Shown here piece after piece: positions 16,458 through 25,405 of a stretch of 51,148 nucleotides of DNA. The position numbers and the translations under genes were made by a program. Origin of the DNA: Candidatus Yanofskyibacteriota bacterium (GTDB lineage Bacteria; Patescibacteriota; Minisyncoccia; 2-02-FULL-40-12; IGHO2-01-FULL-4-A); contig CAIUCV010000019.1 of assembly GCA_903897805.1 (NCBI GenBank), positions 1-51,148 of the forward strand. The letters run 5' to 3'. Numbering within the stretch: position 1 is the stretch's first letter; every line of letters begins with the position of its first letter. Below the pieces are notes generated by a model. That model was given only the letters and a program-made list of their open reading frames with translations, was not told the origin of the DNA and made no database searches.

Positions 16458-18056
16458 ATGAACAAAACTTTGGTTAAGATTATATTGGCAGTCATCATTT
16501 TCTGCGTTTCGGCCGGCGCTTATTATTATCCCATCCACAAGAAGGGGTATTCTGCGAGTGCGGATTATTTGAATTTAATGGAGGCCAGAAATTATGCCTC
16601 TTCCGGTACATATATGACTGAGGATGCCAATGGGGCTTATCTTTCTTCTCAAAATGCCAGGTTGCACGGAGTGATTACGGGCATTCCCAATCCGCTAACG
16701 CCGATAATATATGGCCAGATTTTCAAGTATCTCGGCTTTAATATCAACCTCCCCCTCTATGTGTCAATTGTTCTTTTTTCAATTTTTAATGTTTTACTGT
16801 TTTTACTCATCTCGCGTCTGCTTTCCATTGAAGTTGGGTTTATCGCCGGGATTTCGAGCGCCCTTATCCCCGTAATGGTAGTTGGTGCGATTACTGCCGG
16901 ATTTTATGAATGGGCGATGTTGTTTTTCATCGGAGCGCTTTGGCTTTTCCTTGGTTCAAAAAACGGCCCGTTCAAGGCCGGACTTGTCAGGATCTTTTTT
17001 GCAAGCATACTCTTTGCCTTAAGCGCGCTGGCCAGAAACGCTTTTGCCATATCCTTTATCCCGTTTTTTCTTTATGATTTTTATCTTTTTAGGTCCGTAA
17101 AAAGAGGACTCTTGTTCTTTTTGCCATTTCTCATCATATTTGGCTCAACGCTTACCCCCTATTCTTGGCTAGGAGCCCCCAATGGATATGGCTCAACAAA
17201 CCCTCCCTTTAGCGAAGTGGGCCATTTATTCCCAGACCCCTATACGTACCATTTTGAAAAAGATGCCTATGTCGCCTCGAATTTTCCTCAGGGCAAGGAC
17301 CTTAACAGATACGAAACCCAATTTTTGGGAAAGTATGGATTTTCTGCAAAAATAAACCTAAAAAGTAGAATAGGGGCATATTTTGAATCAGCGAAATTTT
17401 ATGTAAAAACCTTTTTTCCCATAATCAGTCTTGGCGGTCCGCTGGTGCTCGCTCTGATATTTTATGGTGCTTGGCTTTTGCGTAAAAGAAATCCGCAGTT
17501 GCTGACATTCTTTTGCCTTTGGTTCATTATTTGGTTTTTATGTTTGGTTTATGAGGAAACTGGTAATGGGGATCATTACATGGAACTGATATTTCCGATT
17601 GCAACTTTATGTTCACTTGGCCTTTTTGAATTGATTAAAACAGTTAAAAATGCAATCGGCTCGAAGACTGGTCAGTGTGCCGCGATGGGACTTTTCTTGT
17701 TATTTATTTTGCATCTTAGTCAATCGGATAAATGGAGACTTTTTGACGATTACCGTTCATCCAGAGTTGCGCCCGTCATTAACCTAGTCAACTCTCCTGA
17801 CTTCAAAAATATCAAAGGCCCGGTAGCCGTTTATATTCATCCAGACGTTGCATTTGCCCTGAACTATTACTCGGATCGGGACATCGTTTATTTTGACAGC
17901 CAGACGGTAAAAGACAACCTCGCGGCCGGCAAATTAAAAAATATTTTCTCTATTTATGGGATAAAAGCAGCCTTCGGCTATTCTTCTGATCTGTCTTCTC
18001 AAATAAAATCAGCTCTCAAGATCCCGGTTTTCCCATACGATAAGCCCATACAATAA
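16458..18056 (+). CDS. Polytopic GT-C-like membrane glycosyltransferase
   Basis: A 532-residue membrane protein with an N-terminal helix (about residues 4-22), a soluble loop (SASADYLNLMEARNYASSG) and about nine further hydrophobic helices, ending in a soluble C-terminal domain of about 110 residues. This matches the ArnT/PMT-like GT-C layout, with the acidic D/E in the first external loop as the probable catalytic region. Such enzymes use polyprenyl-phosphate sugars; the neighbouring GT2 (18089-18973) is the kind that makes those donors, which supports the call. Substrate is not predictable. The 135-bp gap upstream holds no clear gene. Confidence 0.8.
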   Translation: MNKTLVKIILAVIIFCVSAGAYYYPIHKKGYSASADYLNLMEARNYASSGTYMTEDANGAYLSSQNARLHGVITGIPNPLTPIIYGQIFKYLGFNINLPLYVSIVLFSIFNVLLFLLISRLLSIEVGFIAGISSALIPVMVVGAITAGFYEWAMLFFIGALWLFLGSKNGPFKAGLVRIFFASILFALSALARNAFAISFIPFFLYDFYLFRSVKRGLLFFLPFLIIFGSTLTPYSWLGAPNGYGSTNPPFSEVGHLFPDPYTYHFEKDAYVASNFPQGKDLNRYETQFLGKYGFSAKINLKSRIGAYFESAKFYVKTFFPIISLGGPLVLALIFYGAWLLRKRNPQLLTFFCLWFIIWFLCLVYEETGNGDHYMELIFPIATLCSLGLFELIKTVKNAIGSKTGQCAAMGLFLLFILHLSQSDKWRLFDDYRSSRVAPVINLVNSPDFKNIKGPVAVYIHPDVAFALNYYSDRDIVYFDSQTVKDNLAAGKLKNIFSIYGIKAAFGYSSDLSSQIKSALKIPVFPYDKPIQ

Positions 18057-18088
18057 GAATTAGACGACCCCCCCTTATTTAAATATTC

Positions 18089-18973
18089 ATGAAAACGAGC
18101 GGCGAAAAAATTAAACTATCAATCATAATCCCAGTTTATAATGAAGAAGAAACAATCGCTCAAGTTGTTAACGGTTTAAAAAACGAACTAAGCAAACTTG
18201 ATTTGGATTATGAAATTATTGCCGTTAATGACGGGTCATCCGACAATAGCAAAGAAATTTTAGAAAATATTAAGGAAGTAAAATTAGTTAATCATCCCTA
18301 CAACAAGGGCTATGGCGCTAGTTTAAAAACCGGTGCCAGAAACGCAAAGTTTGACTGGCTTTTATTTTTTGACGGAGATGGCCAGCACAAACCGGAATGT
18401 ACTAAAGAACTTTTAAAATATACAAATGAATACGACGCGATTATTGGCTGGCGCCAGGGGTACCAGGGTCCGGCCCTTCGCCAACCCGGTAAAAAATTGC
18501 TTCACATTGTCGCCGATTATTTGGCCGAAAGAAAAATCCCCGATTTAAATTGCGGCTTAAGATTATTAAAGAAGAAATTATTTCTCCAGTACGAACATCT
18601 TTTCCCGAATGGCTTTTCTCTTAGCACCACTTCAACTTTAACCTTTTTTAAAGAGGGGCTCAATGTAAAATATGTACCCATCACAATAAACAAAAGATGC
18701 GGAAAAAGTTCGGTGAAAGTTTCGGATGGTCCCAGAACCCTGATGTTAATTGTAAGATTAATAATGCTTTTTTCGCCGTTAAAAATCTTCCTGCCTGTTT
18801 CTGCCGTCGGGTTTGTAATTTCTATGGGTTGGGCAATTTACGATTTAATAAACAGTAATTTCCACGCGATTTCTAAATCCAGCGGCTTCCTCTTCGTCGC
18901 TTCGCTGTTGGTCTTCCTTTTCGGTTTATTGGCAGATCAAATAGCTGCCATTAGAAGAGAAATTAAAAGATAA
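18089..18973 (+). CDS. GT2 family glycosyltransferase, dolichyl-phosphate-mannose-synthase-like
   Basis: A 294-residue GT2 enzyme. SIIIPVYNEEETIAQVV (start of the GT-A fold), AVNDGSSDNS and FFDGDGQH (DxD-like metal site) are all present. Two C-terminal hydrophobic helices (from about residue 228) anchor it to the membrane. This form usually transfers a sugar from a nucleotide donor to polyprenyl phosphate, giving the substrate for GT-C enzymes such as the upstream gene. It is preceded by GACCCCCCCT, a C7 tract, and followed by a deacetylase after 1 bp. Confidence 0.9.
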   Translation: MKTSGEKIKLSIIIPVYNEEETIAQVVNGLKNELSKLDLDYEIIAVNDGSSDNSKEILENIKEVKLVNHPYNKGYGASLKTGARNAKFDWLLFFDGDGQHKPECTKELLKYTNEYDAIIGWRQGYQGPALRQPGKKLLHIVADYLAERKIPDLNCGLRLLKKKLFLQYEHLFPNGFSLSTTSTLTFFKEGLNVKYVPITINKRCGKSSVKVSDGPRTLMLIVRLIMLFSPLKIFLPVSAVGFVISMGWAIYDLINSNFHAISKSSGFLFVASLLVFLFGLLADQIAAIRREIKR

Positions 18974-18974
18974 A

Positions 18975-19730
18975 ATGAAAGAGAAATTTATTTTGACTTT
19001 TGATTTAGAGTTTTGGCATAACAGCGGTTTTCTGAAAAAATACCTCCCGAAAGATAAAAATTTTTCCAAGGATTATATCATCGAATCGACTGAACCAATT
19101 CTTGATCTGTTAAATAAATACGGCCACAAGGCGACTTTTTTTGTTTTGGGGAGAGTGGCGGAAAAATATCCGGAATTAATAAAAAAAATAAATAATTCCG
19201 GCCACGAAATTGGCTCCCACGGCTATTCCCACTGCTCCTTCTTTGAACTAAACGAGGAAAAACTTGAAAAAGAAATTGAAATCACTAACACTATTCTTAA
19301 AAAGATAACGGGGAAAAATCCGAAGGGTTTCCGAGCGCCGAATTTTTCGCTGGGTGAAAAAACAAAATGGGCGTTAAAAATCATAAAAAAACATTTTCAA
19401 TACGACTCAAGCCTTAACCCTTTAAGTTTTTCAAAATTATCTATGCCGGTTCCTGAAATCGCCCCGTCTTTAGGAGGCATTTACTTCAGGATTTTGCCGT
19501 TAAAATTATATTTATTTCTGGCGAACCTTCTTTCTAAACAAAAACCGCCAGTTTTATATTTCCATCCCTATGAATTGTTTGAATCTTCGCCTAAAATAGA
19601 TGCCGGACCTTGGTACAAAAGAAAAATAAAATACTGGGGCACAAAAACCGCCTGGAAAAAATTTGAAAAATTAATGGGGGGATTTCGTTTTATATCTTAT
19701 GAGAATTTTATTAATCAGTCCGCCGACTGA
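18975..19730 (+). CDS. Polysaccharide deacetylase (NodB/CE4), XrtA-associated type
   Basis: A 251-residue CE4 protein. The first motif is FDLEFW (D10, E12) instead of TFDDG, as in the polysaccharide deacetylases of exosortase-type loci. The metal histidines are in SHGYSH (H82, H86) and the RAPNFS motif and late HPYEL are present. No signal peptide is visible, so the site of action is uncertain. Its last 32 nt overlap the next gene's start. A role in modifying N-acetyl sugars of the same glycan is inferred. Confidence 0.88.
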   Translation: MKEKFILTFDLEFWHNSGFLKKYLPKDKNFSKDYIIESTEPILDLLNKYGHKATFFVLGRVAEKYPELIKKINNSGHEIGSHGYSHCSFFELNEEKLEKEIEITNTILKKITGKNPKGFRAPNFSLGEKTKWALKIIKKHFQYDSSLNPLSFSKLSMPVPEIAPSLGGIYFRILPLKLYLFLANLLSKQKPPVLYFHPYELFESSPKIDAGPWYKRKIKYWGTKTAWKKFEKLMGGFRFISYENFINQSAD

Positions 19731-21111
19731 AAATACCATTGCCAGTGTCATGCCCAAAGAACTTGAAGAGGGCCTAGATTTCCTTCCTCCCTTGGGGTTG
19801 ATGTACGTCGCCGCTTATTTGGAAAAAGAAACCCCTCATGAGGTTGAAATTCTTGACTGCCCCGTAGAGGGAATAAGTCACGAACAATTAAGAGAAGAAA
19901 TTAAAAAAAGAAATCCCGAAGCAGTTGGTATTACGGCCATGACTTTTACTCTGATAGACGTAATGAAGGCGGCAAAGGCAGTAAAAGAAATAAACCCTGA
20001 AACTAAAGTCATTTTAGGCGGACCCCATGTTATAATTTTTCCGGAAGAAACAATAAAAAATCACGAAATCGACTTTTTGGTTTTAGGGGAAGGAGAGGGG
20101 GTGATCAAGCCGCTGCTGGAAAATATTGATAATCCAAGAGAATTAAAAAATATAGAAGGCCTGGTATTTAAGGACAATGGAAAAATAATTAATACCGGCC
20201 GGGCCGGTCTTATAGAAAATCTTGATGACTTGCCCTTTCCCGCCCGCCTTCTCACGCCATATAAAAAATATTTTTCCATACTTTCGCCCCGCAAGCCAGT
20301 GACAACCATGTTTACCAGCCGCGGTTGCCCATATAGATGCTTATTCTGCGACCGGCCTCAATTGGGGAAAAATTTCCGGGCCCGTTCGGCCAAAAATGTT
20401 GTGGACGAAATAGAAATTTGCCGAAGAATGGGCATCAAAGAAATTTTTATTTACGATGACACTTTCGGCGTTGACCGCCAGAGGGTTTTGGACATTTGTT
20501 TGGAAATTATTAAACGAAATATTGATATTGCCTGGGACATTCGAACGCGGGTCAATACCGTTGACGAAGAAATTTTAAGGGCGCTTAAGCAAGCTGGCTG
20601 CCAAAGGATTCATTATGGCGTGGAGGCCGGCACTCAAAAAATATTAAATGTTTTAAGAAAGGGGATTACTCTGGAACAAGTTGAAAAAGCTTTCAGAATA
20701 ACAAAAGAAATTGGTATCCAAACTGCCGCCTACTTTATGATCGGCTCTCCGACAGAAACCAAAGAGGATATTCTCCAGACAATTGAATTTATGAAAAAAA
20801 TTAATCCTGATTATGTTCATATTACAATTACCACGCCCTTCCCGGCTACTGATTTATATGAAATGGCTCTCGGAGAAAGGGTAATAGCCAGTGATGTTTG
20901 GCGGGATTTTGCAAGAAATCCTCAACCTGGTTTTATTCCTCCGATTTGGGAAAAAGAATTGCCGCGGGCAGAATTATTCTTTTTATTGAAAAAAGCTTAT
21001 CAATCTTTCTATTTTCGTCCGAAATATATTTTAAAAAGAATTCTTCAGCTCAAATCACCTCAAGAGTTTTTTCAAAAAAGTTTAGCCGCTTTAAAGTTGC
21101 TCAAAATATAA
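19699..21111 (+). CDS. B12-binding-domain radical SAM protein
   Basis: A 470-residue protein with an N-terminal cobalamin-binding-like domain (MRILLISPPT, PPLGLMYVAAYL, FLVLGEGEGVIKPLL) and a radical SAM core with C210-x3-C214-x2-C217 (SRGCPYRCLFC). YGVEAGTQKILNVL and MIGSPTETKEDILQ are core strands. The ATG at 19699 lies within the end of the upstream deacetylase, a 32-bp overlap. The B12-ligating histidine motif is not obvious. Probable radical modification of a glycan or lipid; the substrate is unknown. Confidence 0.88.
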   Translation: MRILLISPPTENTIASVMPKELEEGLDFLPPLGLMYVAAYLEKETPHEVEILDCPVEGISHEQLREEIKKRNPEAVGITAMTFTLIDVMKAAKAVKEINPETKVILGGPHVIIFPEETIKNHEIDFLVLGEGEGVIKPLLENIDNPRELKNIEGLVFKDNGKIINTGRAGLIENLDDLPFPARLLTPYKKYFSILSPRKPVTTMFTSRGCPYRCLFCDRPQLGKNFRARSAKNVVDEIEICRRMGIKEIFIYDDTFGVDRQRVLDICLEIIKRNIDIAWDIRTRVNTVDEEILRALKQAGCQRIHYGVEAGTQKILNVLRKGITLEQVEKAFRITKEIGIQTAAYFMIGSPTETKEDILQTIEFMKKINPDYVHITITTPFPATDLYEMALGERVIASDVWRDFARNPQPGFIPPIWEKELPRAELFFLLKKAYQSFYFRPKYILKRILQLKSPQEFFQKSLAALKLLKI

Positions 21112-21113
21112 AA

Positions 21114-22118
21114 ATGATTAAATTAAAAAACAAAATTGTTTCTTGGTTGATAGCAAAAATCAATATAGGGAAATTTGATAAAGCTATTTCCAAAATTCCC
21201 CTTATCAATATTATTTATAAGTTTTTTGCCCAAAAGACCATTAATTATGATTTCCCCACCCATCTTTTTATAGAATCAACCAGCATCTGCAACTTTCGTT
21301 GCCAAATGTGTCCTAGGACACACGGTGATACTCTGCTCGGCAACATGGATTTTTCTTTGTTCAGAAAAATAATTGACGAGGCCAAACAATACGGACCCCG
21401 AAATTTTTGCCTGCATCTTTTCGGCGAACCGTTACTGGCGCCTAAGATTATAGAGATGGTCGAGTATATTAAAGAAAGTGATCCTCTCAACACCATTCTT
21501 TTGACCACTAACGGCGCCCTCATGACGCCGGAGAAATCGGAGGCCTTGGTTAAGCACCGGCTGGATAAAATTTCCATCAGCTTTACCAGCCCGGATCCAA
21601 AAACTTATTTTGAAAAAACAGGAATGGATAAACTGGAAGAAACGGAAAAAAATATAGAACAACTGATAGCTATCAAAAAAAAGAATAAATCCAAAAGGCC
21701 CTTAATTTTCGTAAGAATGATTGTTGACCAGGAAACAGAAAGCCAAACCGGCGAGTTTGTAAATAAATGGAGAAATAAAGATGTTATTCTCGAAATCAGA
21801 GACATGCATAATTATGGTGGGAACATTAAAAAAAGTCGGGTCAAAAAGAATAAAAAGAGATATCCCTGCTATCATCTCTGGCTTTCCCCGGCAATTCACT
21901 GGAATGGCGATGTTTCCGTCTGTTGCAATGATTATGGGAGAAAATTAGTCTTAGGCAATGTTAAAAATCAAACTATCCACCAAATTTGGACAGGACCCGA
22001 AATTCAGCATTATAGGAAACTCCATCTGCAAGAAAAATATGACCAAATGCTGATTTGCGGCCAATGCGACGTTTGGAACATTTATTCCGATTTGTTTTTT
22101 GGCTGGCAGAAAAAATAA
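21114..22118 (+). CDS. Radical SAM protein with SPASM-like C-terminus
   Basis: The start chosen is the ATG at 21114, giving 334 residues; an upstream in-frame start at 20898 would overlap the previous gene heavily. The cluster motif is C59-x3-C63-x2-C66 (SICNFRCQMC), followed by HLFGEPLLAPKI and a C-terminal SPASM-like region with DVSVCCNDYGRK, LGNVKN and CGQCDVW. Proteins of this form modify peptides, sugars or lipids with auxiliary Fe-S clusters. It follows the B12-radical SAM gene by 2 bp, so the two may act in sequence. Confidence 0.88.
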   Translation: MIKLKNKIVSWLIAKINIGKFDKAISKIPLINIIYKFFAQKTINYDFPTHLFIESTSICNFRCQMCPRTHGDTLLGNMDFSLFRKIIDEAKQYGPRNFCLHLFGEPLLAPKIIEMVEYIKESDPLNTILLTTNGALMTPEKSEALVKHRLDKISISFTSPDPKTYFEKTGMDKLEETEKNIEQLIAIKKKNKSKRPLIFVRMIVDQETESQTGEFVNKWRNKDVILEIRDMHNYGGNIKKSRVKKNKKRYPCYHLWLSPAIHWNGDVSVCCNDYGRKLVLGNVKNQTIHQIWTGPEIQHYRKLHLQEKYDQMLICGQCDVWNIYSDLFFGWQKK

Positions 22119-22157
22119 ATAGTCAAAGCACGTTTTTTATAGGATACTTTTGAAAGC

Positions 22158-23099
22158 ATGAGGCCATTTATTAATTGTTTAAAAAAATATTCCTTTTTTT
22201 TGGGTTTAATTTTATTTGTGCTTATTGTATCAAAGCTGAATCCTGCCGAAATTTTTAAAAACATCAGAGAAATTAACCTATGGTTCTTGCTCCTAGCAAG
22301 TTTACTGCTTTTCCCAGCGCTTATTTTAAAAACATACTGCTGGAATTATATTAAACGTAAACAGGGGATAAATTACAGTTTAAAAGATTCCTTTTTAATG
22401 TATTGCAGCGGTCTTTATATCGGCTTGCTTACGCCGGGTAGAGTTGGCGAAGTGGTTAAGGCTTTTTATTTAAAAAAAGACGGCCATTCATTAGGTAAAT
22501 CATTAACCAGTATTTTTTTGGACCGGCTTTCCGATTTAGTGTTTCTGTTAGTATTTGCATGCCTAGGCTCGCTCTTTTTTCTCACCCTTCTAGAAAAACA
22601 GTTTTTGATTTTGGTTTTAGGTTTAGTTATTTTGACCGGCTTGTTAATTATTGCCATAAAAACTAAATTGGCAAGATGGTTTTTAAATAAAATTTTTGTA
22701 GTCTTCGTTCCGGCTAAATATCAACAATCCTGCAAAATAAATTTTCAAGATTTCATTAATGATCTCAAAATTTACAATCTCAAAAGTTATTCAGTTATAA
22801 TGTCTATCACTGCCCTCTCCTGGTTTGTCTATTTTTTTCAAATGTATATACTGGCCCAGGGAGTCGGCATTCATATTTCTCCCTATTATTTATCAATCGT
22901 GGCTACTATCGTCGGCCTTGTTACCATCATTCCTGCCTCGATTTCTGGGATTGGCACCAGAGACGCGGCTTTGATCATTTTTCTTTCCCCCCTTCTAATT
23001 CTAAGAGAACAAATTATCGTTTTTTCCGCTTTGATTCTTTTAATGTCTTTATTCGAGGTTTTATTTGGGCTAATTTGTTGGTTTATAAAACCATTATGA
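22158..23099 (+). CDS. Flippase-like membrane protein (LPG_synthase_TM / UPF0104 type)
   Basis: A 313-residue, very hydrophobic protein with about eight helices. The cytoplasmic motif TPGRVGEVVKAFYL followed by LGKSLTSIFLDRLSDL is characteristic of the lysylphosphatidylglycerol-synthase-TM/UPF0104 family, which moves or modifies lipid-linked substrates. It may handle a lipid-linked sugar in this locus. A possible promoter (TAGTCA, 17 nt, GATACT at 22143-22148) ends 9 nt before the ATG. Confidence 0.8.
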   Translation: MRPFINCLKKYSFFLGLILFVLIVSKLNPAEIFKNIREINLWFLLLASLLLFPALILKTYCWNYIKRKQGINYSLKDSFLMYCSGLYIGLLTPGRVGEVVKAFYLKKDGHSLGKSLTSIFLDRLSDLVFLLVFACLGSLFFLTLLEKQFLILVLGLVILTGLLIIAIKTKLARWFLNKIFVVFVPAKYQQSCKINFQDFINDLKIYNLKSYSVIMSITALSWFVYFFQMYILAQGVGIHISPYYLSIVATIVGLVTIIPASISGIGTRDAALIIFLSPLLILREQIIVFSALILLMSLFEVLFGLICWFIKPL

Positions 23100-23117
23100 T
23101 AATACGTCTACATTACG

Positions 23118-23327
23118 ATGAAAATTTTATACGATAAGAAAAAGTGCATCAGGTGCGGTCTTTGCACGAGCTTGCGTTCGGACGTTTTTGTTTTGAGTGG
23201 AGACGATATAGAAATTATTAAAAAGGTGGGAGGCCAGACCGGTGAAAAGGTTGATGAGAAGTTAATTAATGATTTGAGGATGATTGAGGCGGGTTGCCCC
23301 GTTGAGGCCATTAAGATTGTGGAATAG
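23118..23327 (+). CDS. [4Fe-4S] ferredoxin
   Basis: A 69-residue electron carrier with C10-x2-C13-x2-C16 (CIRCGLC) and C60-P (AGCPVEAI), the four ligands for a single [4Fe-4S] cluster. Length is normal for this ferredoxin type. It is followed after 2 bp by a flavin oxidoreductase, so the two probably form an electron-transfer pair. Its place among six radical SAM genes suggests it could reduce their clusters; that link is inferred. Confidence 0.9.
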   Translation: MKILYDKKKCIRCGLCTSLRSDVFVLSGDDIEIIKKVGGQTGEKVDEKLINDLRMIEAGCPVEAIKIVE

Positions 23328-23329
23328 CC

Positions 23330-24049
23330 ATGCCGGGAAAAAAGCGTAAATTTGACTGCGTTTTGGTATCAAAAAAGAAAGAAGCCGAAGGCGTCATTAC
23401 CCTTAAATTTAAACCCAAAAGGGCCGGTAAGATTTCATTTATCCCGGGGCAGTTTATAATCATCTATTTAAAAAACGGATTGGGCTCAAAAGGAAAACCC
23501 TATACGATTTCAAGTATTCCCGATGACGAATTTTTATCTATTACCGTAAAAAAGGTGGGGGAATTTTCAACGGCACTGCATAATTTAATGACGGGAACAA
23601 GCGTTGCAATAGAAGGGCCAATGGGACGCTTTTTTCCAGAAGAAAAAAACGGGGAACTTGTTTTTATTGCTGCCGGTATCGGAATAGCTCCTTTTTTCAG
23701 CATCATCAGAAATTACGCGAAGAGACGGCTCCTTAGAAACAAAAAAATCCATCTTTTTTACAGTAACAAAACCAAAAAAGATATAGCTTTCTTTGACGAG
23801 TTAAACAGGATATCCGACAAGAATAAGGACCCGAGGATATTTTATTATTTAACAAGACAAAAAATAAAAGACAGCCGCATAAAAGAATTTAAGAGAATAG
23901 ACGTAAAAAGCATTAAAAATAAATTGGGCCATCTTGAAAATAAAGATTATTTCATATGTGGCTCCATGGATTTCGTTTCCGATATTAGGAGGATTATTCT
24001 AGGTGAGGGCATAGGTAGGCACAACATTCACACGGAGTCGTTTTATTAA
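23330..24049 (+). CDS. Ferredoxin-NAD(P)+ reductase-like flavoprotein
   Basis: A 239-residue protein with an FAD-binding beta-barrel domain (GQFIIIYL, then KPYTISSIP, the RxYS-like flavin motif) and an NAD(P)-binding domain (FIAAGIGIAPFFSIIRNY and the late FICGSMDFV). It should move electrons between NAD(P)H and the ferredoxin encoded just upstream. No fused 2Fe-2S domain is present, which fits the separate ferredoxin. About 155 bp of apparently empty DNA follows. Confidence 0.88.
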   Translation: MPGKKRKFDCVLVSKKKEAEGVITLKFKPKRAGKISFIPGQFIIIYLKNGLGSKGKPYTISSIPDDEFLSITVKKVGEFSTALHNLMTGTSVAIEGPMGRFFPEEKNGELVFIAAGIGIAPFFSIIRNYAKRRLLRNKKIHLFYSNKTKKDIAFFDELNRISDKNKDPRIFYYLTRQKIKDSRIKEFKRIDVKSIKNKLGHLENKDYFICGSMDFVSDIRRIILGEGIGRHNIHTESFY

Positions 24050-24204
24050 AACAGATTTCAGGAACTCGCCGTTATACCAGAATTCAAGATCAAATAACAG
24101 GGCGACCTCTATTCACAATGCCGTAGTGTGCCATGAAAGACAGTTGTTTGGAAATTGTTTTTCGGTAAAAATTATGGTAAAACTGAATCACTATACTTTA
24201 TGGC

Positions 24205-25347
24205 ATGATTTTATCAAAAAAGCTAAGAAATTTCTTTATTTTTGGCGTTTGTTCGGTTCGGTTCTTTGTGAGCGGCCGTGCCAAAAAAATTCCCAGAAAG
24301 ATTAATAGCATTGTTTTTATACAGATGGCCCATCTGGGCGATATGGTCTGTACAACTCCGCTCTTTCGTGCGATAAAATCGGCTCGGCCGCAAGCTCGCG
24401 TAATTGTTGTCAGTAATCGGCCCAGTCTGGAAGTGTTACAGGACAATCACGACATTGATGAGCGTATAATAAAGACCGATTTATGGAGCTTAGTTAGGCA
24501 AATCCGATCACGCCGGCCAGATTACGGTTGTTTGGTAGGGCCGGACTTTTTCGGTTTGGCAGTCTTGTATTTGGCCGGTATTAAGGCAATTAGTGCGCCG
24601 GACGTCAGGCAAGGCGTGAGTACCGGTTCGACTCGTTTCTATAATCTCCTCAAAAAGTTTGTTATTACCACTCCGTATTATGAAGGTCATTATTTTGCCC
24701 GACAATATCTGCGGTTACTTGAGCCGATCGGTATCGTTGCCGAAGACACGACTAAACATTTGGGATTCTCTGAATCTGCCCGAACGACGATTAATCAATT
24801 CTTGGCTGATCGTAATATCGTCAAAGGCCAAAATTTATTAATTGGCTTTTCGTCTTCGGCTGGCAATAAAATAAAAGTTTGGCCAGCAAGTAATTTTGCG
24901 AAAGTAGCCGACTATCTTTTTCAGAAGTATCGGGCAAAACTTTTTCTGCTTGGCGGCCCGATGGATAAAGAAGAGGCAGCGCGAACGATTGCCAACCTTG
25001 ATCCACACACTGAAGTTACAAACTGTTCAGAGCTTTTTACTATTGATGAATTGAAGGCCCTAACCTCAAACCTCGATCTGTTTATTTCTACCGATACTGG
25101 CCCAATCTATATTGCAGAAGCATTTGGGGTGCCGACGGTTGATATTGTCGGTCCAATAGACGAACGAGAACAGCCTCCGATAGGGCCAAAACACAAAATA
25201 GTCAGCCTCCACACCGACACCGTTCGGCCAGAACTTTCGATCTTAAATGCCAGGATATTTAATTACCAAGAAGCTCGGCGACAAGTTGAGGAAATTACGC
25301 CGGAAATGGTAATTGAAAAAGTGGAAGAGATTATAAAACAGTTATAA
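24205..25347 (+). CDS. GT9 (heptosyltransferase-like) glycosyltransferase
   Basis: A 380-residue protein. After an N-terminal extension, IVFIQMAHLGDMVCTTPLFRAI matches the GT9 opening, although the usual first residues of the family would start near codon 33. The C-terminal FISTDTGPIYIAEAFGVP matches the GT9 donor-site motif. The ATG at 24205 lies inside a TTTATGGCATGAT element that may be a -10 promoter box. If so, the GTG at 24268 could be the true start. GT9 enzymes add heptose or related sugars to outer-membrane lipids, so here another sugar on the surface glycan is more likely. Confidence 0.85.
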   Translation: MILSKKLRNFFIFGVCSVRFFVSGRAKKIPRKINSIVFIQMAHLGDMVCTTPLFRAIKSARPQARVIVVSNRPSLEVLQDNHDIDERIIKTDLWSLVRQIRSRRPDYGCLVGPDFFGLAVLYLAGIKAISAPDVRQGVSTGSTRFYNLLKKFVITTPYYEGHYFARQYLRLLEPIGIVAEDTTKHLGFSESARTTINQFLADRNIVKGQNLLIGFSSSAGNKIKVWPASNFAKVADYLFQKYRAKLFLLGGPMDKEEAARTIANLDPHTEVTNCSELFTIDELKALTSNLDLFISTDTGPIYIAEAFGVPTVDIVGPIDEREQPPIGPKHKIVSLHTDTVRPELSILNARIFNYQEARRQVEEITPEMVIEKVEEIIKQL

Positions 25348-25405
25348 ATACGCCCGTTGGAATGATTAAAAAAATAGACGAATTAATGCCATTAATTTAT
25401 ACCTT

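Noticed and set aside
20898-21113. Upstream extension of the radical SAM gene at 21114
   Set aside because: It would overlap the end of the previous radical SAM gene by more than 200 bp and its peptide has no relation to the family, while the ATG at 21114 is correctly placed.
24050-24204. Possible small gene or RNA in the 155-bp gap after the flavin reductase
   Set aside because: No long open frame, hairpin or terminator was seen; it appears empty apart from a possible -10 box at its end.
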